DNA of 64,000 nucleotides from Stenotrophomonas maltophilia (GTDB lineage: Bacteria; Pseudomonadota; Gammaproteobacteria; Xanthomonadales; Xanthomonadaceae): the NCBI GenBank assembly GCA_002387845.1, contig DGLB01000057.1, positions 9,425 through 73,424 of the forward strand. Direction: 5' to 3'. This document shows, one piece after another, positions 59,081 to 64,000 of this stretch. The notes under the pieces were generated by a model. It was not told the origin of the DNA and ran no database searches. It saw nothing but the letters and a program-made list of their open reading frames with translations. Made by a program: the position numbers and the translations under genes. Positions within the stretch are counted from its first letter, which is position 1. The number at the start of each line of letters is the position of its first letter.

Positions 59081-60367
59081 ATGTCCATGCCCAACGCTCG
59101 TCCCGTCGCCATCCTTGGTGGTGTCCGCATTCCGTTCTGCCGCCAGAACACCGCCTATTCGGATGTTGGCAACCTTGGCATGTCGGTGCGCACGCTGGGC
59201 GCGCTGGTCGAACGCTTCGGCCTGCACGGGCAGCAGCTGGGCGAAGTGGCGATGGGTGCGGTGATCAAGCACTCCAGCGACTGGAACCTGGGCCGCGAAG
59301 CCACGCTGTCCTCGGGTCTGTCCCCGCTTACCCCGGGTATCACCCTGCAGCGCGCCTGCGGTACCTCGCTGGACACCATCATCACCGTCGCCAACAAGAT
59401 CGCGCTGGGCCAGATTGAGTCGGGCATCGGCGGCGGTTCGGATACCACGTCCGACGTGCCGATCGTGTACGGCAAGAAGCTGCGTGCGCGCCTGCTGGCG
59501 GCCAACCGTGCCAAGAGCACCGGCGACAAGATCAAGGCGCTGACCTCCGGCTTCAAGTTCAGCGAACTCAAGCCGGAATTCCCGGGCGTGGCCGAGCCGC
59601 GCACCGGCAAGAGCATGGGCGACCACTGCGAAGACATGGCCAAGGAATGGAACATCGCCCGCGATTCGCAGGACGAATGGGCCGTTTCCTCGCACAAGAA
59701 GCTGGCCGCCGCCTACGAGCGCGGTTTCTTCAACGACCTGATCGCGCCGTTCCGTGGCGTCGAGCGTGACAACATCCTGCGCCCGGACACCTCGCTGGAA
59801 AAGCTGGCCACGCTGAAGCCGGCGTTCGACAAGGTCTCCGGCCGTGGCACCCTCACCGCCGCCAACTCCACCCCGCTCACCGACGGTGCGGCCGCGGTGC
59901 TGCTGGCCAGCGAGGAATGGGCGCGCGCGCACGGCCATGAACCGCTGGCCTACCTGCGTGACTCGCAGGTGTCGGCGGTGGACTTCGTGCACGGCGAGGG
60001 CCTGCTGATGGCTCCCACCATCGCGGTGCCGGAAATGCTGAAGCGCAACGGGCTCACCCTGCAGGATTTCGACATCTACGAAATCCATGAAGCGTTCGCC
60101 GCGCAGGTACTGTGCACGCTGCGTGCGTGGGAAAGCGAAGACTACTGCCGCAACCGTCTCGGCCTGGACGCACCGCTGGGCCGCATCGACCCGGAAAAGA
60201 TCAATCCGCTGGGTTCGTCGCTGGCCACCGGCCACCCGTTCGCCGCCACCGGTGCGCGCGTGATTGCGACCGCCGCCAAGCAGCTGGCCGAGCGCGGCGG
60301 CGGCCGCGCGCTGGTGTCCATCTGCACCGCCGGCGGCATGGGCGTGGTGGCGATCGTCGAGCGTTAG
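59081..60367 (+). CDS. FadI-type acetyl-CoA C-acyltransferase (thiolase, 428 aa)
   Basis: Thiolase with the acyl-enzyme Cys in QRACGTSLDT, the HEAFAAQ histidine, GHPFAATGAR and the second catalytic Cys in ICTAGGMGVV. The blocks LTAANSTPLTDGAAAVLLAS and GRGT match FadI, the thiolase of the trifunctional beta-oxidation partner FadJ. No fadJ is visible here. ATG 59081 (MSMPNARPVAIL) is used; 59072 and 59087 are alternatives, none with a strong ribosome site. Confidence 0.92.
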   Translation: MSMPNARPVAILGGVRIPFCRQNTAYSDVGNLGMSVRTLGALVERFGLHGQQLGEVAMGAVIKHSSDWNLGREATLSSGLSPLTPGITLQRACGTSLDTIITVANKIALGQIESGIGGGSDTTSDVPIVYGKKLRARLLAANRAKSTGDKIKALTSGFKFSELKPEFPGVAEPRTGKSMGDHCEDMAKEWNIARDSQDEWAVSSHKKLAAAYERGFFNDLIAPFRGVERDNILRPDTSLEKLATLKPAFDKVSGRGTLTAANSTPLTDGAAAVLLASEEWARAHGHEPLAYLRDSQVSAVDFVHGEGLLMAPTIAVPEMLKRNGLTLQDFDIYEIHEAFAAQVLCTLRAWESEDYCRNRLGLDAPLGRIDPEKINPLGSSLATGHPFAATGARVIATAAKQLAERGGGRALVSICTAGGMGVVAIVER

Positions 60368-60441
60368 CGATGTTTGCGCTCGACTCGGGAAACATGGAAC
60401 TTCTCGCGGAAAGTGTAGAAACGTTATTCAAGGAGCAGGGA

Positions 60442-61173
60442 ATGCACCACTTGTCTGTATATCGCTGTCTGATGCTGGCCGGGTTGGGTCTGCTGGCCCT
60501 GCCCGCCGCCGCGATGACCGTCATGGACGCGAAGTACGAATGCCCGATTGGCGGCGAAAAGTTCTCGCAGCGGATGCAAGGCTCCGGTACCTCATTTGGC
60601 ATGGCGTTTGACGCCAAACCGTATGGTGCGCTGATGTCACCCTGGCCGCTGCCGCAGTGCCCGGGTAACGGCATGGTCATCTATGACCGCAAGCTGGATG
60701 CGGCCGCGTTGGAGCGGCTCACGCCGTTCGTGCTGGGTCCGCAGTACCAGCAGTGGCGGAAGACCGAGACGCCGTATTTCCTGGTCGCGCAGATGCTGCA
60801 GCACATGCAGGCCCCGCTGCCGCAACAGGCCTGGGTGATGCTGCAGGCCACGTGGGAGGCCTCGCCGGCGCAGTATCCGCGCTATGCCGCGCGTGCGCTG
60901 GAGCTGCATGAGGCGGTGTGTCCGGACGCTTCGCCGGCACCGGGTGACTGGCGCTTCTGCCAGATGATCCGCGGTGAACTGGAACGCCGCCTGGGCCGGT
61001 TTGATGCGGCCCGCACCCGTTTCGAGTGGCTGCAGCCGCTGCTGCTGGCGCAGCCGGCCGACGATGAAGACGAACAGCGCTGGCAGGTGGACGTTGCTGC
61101 CGCACAGTTGAAGCTGATCGAGCAGCGCAACACCCAGCCCTCGCAGCTGCCCGACCGCGACGACGACGCGTAG
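60442..61173 (+). CDS. Exported protein of unknown function (243 aa)
   Basis: AAGGAG six bases before ATG 60442. Signal peptide MHHLSVYRCLMLAGLGLLAL then PAAAM. The mature start YECPIGGEKFSQRMQGSGTS hints at a degenerate zinc-ribbon (CPxC-like with Gly in place of the second Cys). The rest is helical with TPR-like character (YPRYAARALELHEAVC..RFDAARTRFEWLQPLL). No domain named. Its TAG stop overlaps a REP element. Confidence 0.72.
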   Translation: MHHLSVYRCLMLAGLGLLALPAAAMTVMDAKYECPIGGEKFSQRMQGSGTSFGMAFDAKPYGALMSPWPLPQCPGNGMVIYDRKLDAAALERLTPFVLGPQYQQWRKTETPYFLVAQMLQHMQAPLPQQAWVMLQATWEASPAQYPRYAARALELHEAVCPDASPAPGDWRFCQMIRGELERRLGRFDAARTRFEWLQPLLLAQPADDEDEQRWQVDVAAAQLKLIEQRNTQPSQLPDRDDDA

Positions 61174-61237
61174 AGCCGGGCTTGCCCGGCTGCTTCCGGC
61201 CGCGCGTGGAAAGCCAGCGGGGCAAGCCCCGCTCTAC
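61170..61237. repeat. REP doublet overlapping a stop codon
   Basis: GTAGAGCCGGGCTTGCCCGG.. (61170-61193) and an inverted unit CAGCGGGGCAAGCCCCGCTC.. (61215-61237). The GTAG end provides the TAG stop of the preceding gene. The following ~100 bp to the hemY end hold decayed REP-like sequence and no gene. Confidence 0.8.
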
Positions 61238-61338
61238 AAAACCGCGTGGTGAAGCGCCATGTGCGTTATGCGCGAATCATCCAACCCACGCAACAACGCG
61301 CCATGCGCGTAATGCGTAGACCGTCTCGACGTGCCCTC

Positions 61339-62661
61339 TCAAGGATCGCGCCGATTCCCGAATGCGTCGTGATCCACCGGGTGATCCAGCACCGGTGCCG
61401 GCTCGCTCATCAATGACTGCTCTTCCACCGTCGCGCGTTCCGGCACCACGGCCGCCACCGGCGCAACGGTAGCCTCAGCCCGCGCCAGCGCCACGCTGTC
61501 TTCGCCACGCTGCTGCCGCAGCGCATTCCCGAAGCACTGCGCGGCCAACGCCGGTTCCCCGCGCGCCACGAATACCTCGCCCAGCGCTTCCCACGCCTCC
61601 GGGCCGGCACCTGCGGCAATGGCACGGTGCAGATAGTCCTCAGCCTGCACATGCTCCCCCTGGCGCGCCGCAATCCGGCCCAGCGCCAGCAGCAATGCCG
61701 GGCTGCCCGGCTGCTGACCCAGCCAGCGCTGCAGGTTGGCCTGGCGGGTAGCCAGCTTTTCCACCGGCATTTGCCCGTACAGGGTGACCAGTGACTCGTC
61801 CCAGCGCGTGTCCAGCGCCTGTTCCAGGTTCAACAGGGCCGGTTCTTCCCAATCCAGCGCCACCGCGCGCAGGGCGTAAGCGTTCACCACGTCCGGGTCG
61901 CTGCGCAGCGCCTTCGGGGTGGCTTCCCACTGCGCGGCCAGTGCATTGACGTCTGTGGCTTCCAGCAGCGACTGCGCGGCCAGACGGCCCTCCAGTTCGG
62001 CCATGTCGTCGTCGGGCAGGATCTTCTGCTTGCGCAGCGCACCCAGCTGGCCATACGCCTCGTGCGCGCGGCCGGCACGCGCCAGCGCCTCGGTGCGCAG
62101 CCACAGGCCACGTGGCGGCAGCGGTTGCACGCCCGGTACATCCAGCGCGTTGATCGCATCCACCGGGCGTTCCAGCTGCAGCAGGCGCTCGGCCTGCATC
62201 AGCGCATAGCCGGTGGCGTCGGCCGTGGAAAGACGCTGCAGGTACTGGTCGACACTGGCGGCGTCGTTACGCGCTTCAGCGCTGCGCACGGCCGTGGTCA
62301 ACGCCACCGCGCTGACTTCGGTGTCTTCTGCGGCACTCACCAGCGACTTTTCCGCGCGCTGCCAGTGGCCATATTCGTGCGCCTGCAGGCCCTCGATCAG
62401 CTTCACCCGGCCCTGCTTGCGGCGGTAGCGGCCCCAGGCGCGGAACGGCGAAGAAGCCAGGCTCCACAGCAGCCACAGCACCAGCAGCGCCACCAGCACC
62501 ATCAGGGCGACCTGCGGCACGCTGGAGCGATAGTCCGTGCCGCCGTGGCGGTAGATCACCTCGCCATACTGGCGCAGCGATTCGGTGCCCAGCCATTGCG
62601 CGGCCACCACGCCCAGCACCACGGCCAGCAGCAGGACCACCACGGATTGAATCGGCTTCAT
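61339..62661 (-). CDS. hemY: HemY-type TPR membrane protein of the hem operon (440 aa)
   Basis: Two N-terminal membrane helices (SVVVLLLAVVLGVVAAQWLG; VALMVLVALLVLWLLWSLAS), then KLIEGLQAHEYGHWQRAEKS and further TPR-like repeats ending near residue 400. This is the proteobacterial HemY (not the oxidase of the same name), encoded in the hemC-hemD-hemX-hemY cluster; its exact role in heme synthesis is unresolved. It starts three bases after hemX. Confidence 0.93.
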   Translation of the reverse strand: MKPIQSVVVLLLAVVLGVVAAQWLGTESLRQYGEVIYRHGGTDYRSSVPQVALMVLVALLVLWLLWSLASSPFRAWGRYRRKQGRVKLIEGLQAHEYGHWQRAEKSLVSAAEDTEVSAVALTTAVRSAEARNDAASVDQYLQRLSTADATGYALMQAERLLQLERPVDAINALDVPGVQPLPPRGLWLRTEALARAGRAHEAYGQLGALRKQKILPDDDMAELEGRLAAQSLLEATDVNALAAQWEATPKALRSDPDVVNAYALRAVALDWEEPALLNLEQALDTRWDESLVTLYGQMPVEKLATRQANLQRWLGQQPGSPALLLALGRIAARQGEHVQAEDYLHRAIAAGAGPEAWEALGEVFVARGEPALAAQCFGNALRQQRGEDSVALARAEATVAPVAAVVPERATVEEQSLMSEPAPVLDHPVDHDAFGNRRDP

Positions 62662-62664
62662 TGT

Positions 62665-63642
62665 TTAACTCCCGTCGCGCAAAGTGCGCAGTTGCTGCAG
62701 GGTGCTGCCCAGTTCGGGCAGGGCGGGGCGCAGCACGCTGGTGCGCAGTTGCCTCAGTTCAGCACGTCGCTCGCGCAGAGCGGGTGAATCCGGCCACAGC
62801 CGCGGCAGCCACAGGCCCACCCGGTCCAGCGCCTGTTCAAACGCGGCCTGGTCACCGCGCTCCACCGCCGCCCGCGCCAGGGTCAGTTCCAGCTGCAGCG
62901 AATCCCAGGCCGCCACGCGTTCAGCGCTGCTCAGCGGACCCTGCGCAGCGGTCGGGGTGATGGTGACGAACGGGGCCAGCAGGCTGTGCCACCACGGTGC
63001 GGCAGTCGCAGCGGCGGGTGCTTCCACGCGCTCGGGTAGCGCGGTCAGCGCCTCGGCGAAGGTGCCCAGCCGTTGTTGCACGGCGGTGCGCGTGCCGGAC
63101 CCCAGCGTGTCCAGCGCATTGCGTTCCTGCATCAGTGCCTGGCGCAGGTTGAGGTAGTCGTTGCCCTGCACGTCTTCCAGCGCGGTGGCCGCCAGCGCGT
63201 ACAGGCGCTTGGCTCCGTCCACATCGTCGGCATAGGCCAGCCGTTGCCCGGCCTGGCTGAGCAGCAGCTCGGTTTCTTCCAGCTGCAGCGCCTGCGCACT
63301 GTGGCGGGTGCTGTCAGCCAGCTTGGCCAGGTTCTCTTCCAGCAGCGCGCTGCGCTGGCTCAGGCCCAGCATCTCATCGCGCAGCACCCGGTTGGTGGCG
63401 GCCGCGTCCTGCACCCGCTGCGAGGTGGAGCGCTGGTCGCGCCGCAGCGCCTCCAGGCTGTCGCTCAGCCCCTGCACCAGCAGCGCGGCGTCGGCCTCGC
63501 GCTGGGCGCTGCGGGCCTGCTGGGCCTGCCATTGGCTCCAGCCCCACCAGCCAGCCGCGCCCGCGCCGACCGCCACTACGGCCAGCGGCAGGATCCAGCG
63601 CAGGGCAGGGCGGTGTGGCGGGGGGGATTCAAGCTCATTCAT
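62665..63642 (-). CDS. hemX: HemX-type inner-membrane protein (325 aa)
   Basis: A short cytoplasmic N-terminus, one transmembrane helix (WILPLAVVAVGAGAAGWWGW) and a long periplasmic coiled-coil (ALRRDQRSTSQRVQDAAATN and following) ending in the conserved EAFEQALDRVGLWLPRLWPD region. Often annotated as uroporphyrinogen-III C-methyltransferase because it is a fusion partner in some species, but no methyltransferase motif is present. It lies between hemD and hemY. Confidence 0.93.
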   Translation of the reverse strand: MNELESPPPHRPALRWILPLAVVAVGAGAAGWWGWSQWQAQQARSAQREADAALLVQGLSDSLEALRRDQRSTSQRVQDAAATNRVLRDEMLGLSQRSALLEENLAKLADSTRHSAQALQLEETELLLSQAGQRLAYADDVDGAKRLYALAATALEDVQGNDYLNLRQALMQERNALDTLGSGTRTAVQQRLGTFAEALTALPERVEAPAAATAAPWWHSLLAPFVTITPTAAQGPLSSAERVAAWDSLQLELTLARAAVERGDQAAFEQALDRVGLWLPRLWPDSPALRERRAELRQLRTSVLRPALPELGSTLQQLRTLRDGS

Positions 63643-63750
63643 GTACGCATCCTTGTCGTTCGCGCCGGTGTCTTCACGAGCTGGCGAGCGATCAGGCGCA
63701 CAGCATCGCCCGTCCCGCGCGCGGCCTGCAAGGCCACCGGTTTTCCCTGT

Positions 63751-64000
63751 TCAGTCAGGTGCGCGGGCGGTGACGACCGCGTGCGCTGCCTGGGCCAACT
63801 GTAACGGTTGCGGGCCCTGCGCCAGATGGATACGGCCAAAGCCTTCGGCTTCGGCCAGCGCGGCGAGACGTTCGCTGGCGGCCACCACCGCGCTGCCACG
63901 CAGGCGTGCCAGCAGGTCGGCAGGCAGGCGCGCCAGCGCCCACGCCAGCGCCTCGGCACTGCTCAGTGCCAGCACCCAGGGGGCCGGCTGCCGGCGCAGC
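63751..64000 (-). CDS. hemD: Uroporphyrinogen-III synthase, partial (C-terminal 82 aa)
   Basis: Only the end of the gene is in the window; it runs off at 64000. The visible part reads LALSSAEALAWALARLPADL and continues to IHLAQGPQPLQLAQAAHAVV, the C-terminal half-domain pattern of HemD (S..S.eal..l, then the v.sertaa.a...G). HemD cyclises hydroxymethylbilane to uroporphyrinogen III. A 108-bp gap without a gene separates it from hemX. Confidence 0.85.
   Translation of the reverse strand, partial: LRRQPAPWVLALSSAEALAWALARLPADLLARLRGSAVVAASERLAALAEAEGFGRIHLAQGPQPLQLAQAAHAVVTARAPD

Overview
The window reads as a chromosomal segment of a high-GC gammaproteobacterium of the Xanthomonadaceae (Lysobacteraceae), most likely Stenotrophomonas or a close relative. 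The basis is the gene content (Ycf46-type AAA ATPase next to a small ParA, a fused 1,231-residue indolepyruvate ferredoxin oxidoreductase, a glnA-PII-amtB cluster, two SodC lipoproteins, hemD-hemX-hemY) and many short palindromes that start with GTAG and have cores such as GCCGGGC..GCCCGGC, which resemble the SMAG/REP repeats described in Stenotrophomonas. This is inference from sequence reading only. No rRNA, tRNA, CRISPR array or complete insertion sequence was seen.

Layout. 1-6926 (minus strand) is one tightly packed operon: two Tat-signal TldD metallopeptidase paralogs, a TldE-like partner without a signal, a DUF4159 protein, a MoxR ATPase and a DUF58 protein cut by the window edge. 7068-9401 holds a DUF938 methyltransferase and a hipBA toxin-antitoxin pair with four 16-bp palindromic operators at an exact 27-bp period. 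9490-26267 is mostly housekeeping: indolepyruvate oxidoreductase, TPR protein, AAA ATPase, ParA, SixA, YceI, a cardiolipin-synthase-like phospholipase D lipoprotein, thioesterase, PlsC-type acyltransferase, YheT-type hydrolase, TPR-sulfotransferase, PEBP/YbhB, META lipoprotein and UppP. 26280-30210 is the nitrogen-assimilation block glnA-glnK-amtB, with a textbook sigma-54 promoter and NtrC sites before glnA and a strong terminator after amtB. 30248-32898 carries an AmpD-type amidase, MltA and a small membrane protein. 33343-38409 (minus) is a bacteriophytochrome phosphorelay operon: photoreceptor kinase, single-domain response regulator and hybrid kinase.

38410-46560 is an accessory-looking stretch of more AT-rich DNA: a SymE-like toxin behind a highly structured leader, a 674-residue GHKL (MORC/MutL-like) ATPase fused to a PD-(D/E)XK-like nuclease, a possible Cys5-tailed small ORF, an Lpp-like lipoprotein with an L,D-transpeptidase, a LysR-nitroreductase divergent pair, a second small nuclease-like protein and a YHYH/excalibur secreted protein. 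46626-53954 has two signal-peptide TonB-C-terminal-domain proteins around a Sel1-repeat protein, a very large M48 peptidase and a zinc-ribbon membrane protein, with a perfect 33-bp palindrome and two near-identical 66-bp REP doublets.

54167-56666 is ntrB-ntrC, whose start codon is abutted by a perfect NtrC-type palindrome, so this window contains both the nitrogen two-component system and its main target operon. The rest is two sodC lipoproteins, a conserved hypothetical, a FadI-type thiolase, a small exported protein and the hemD(partial)-hemX-hemY operon.

The best candidates for undescribed biology are the GHKL-nuclease protein with its SymE/nuclease neighbourhood, the Tat-TldD/TldE/MoxR operon, the 27-bp-phased hipBA operator array and the structured symE leader.
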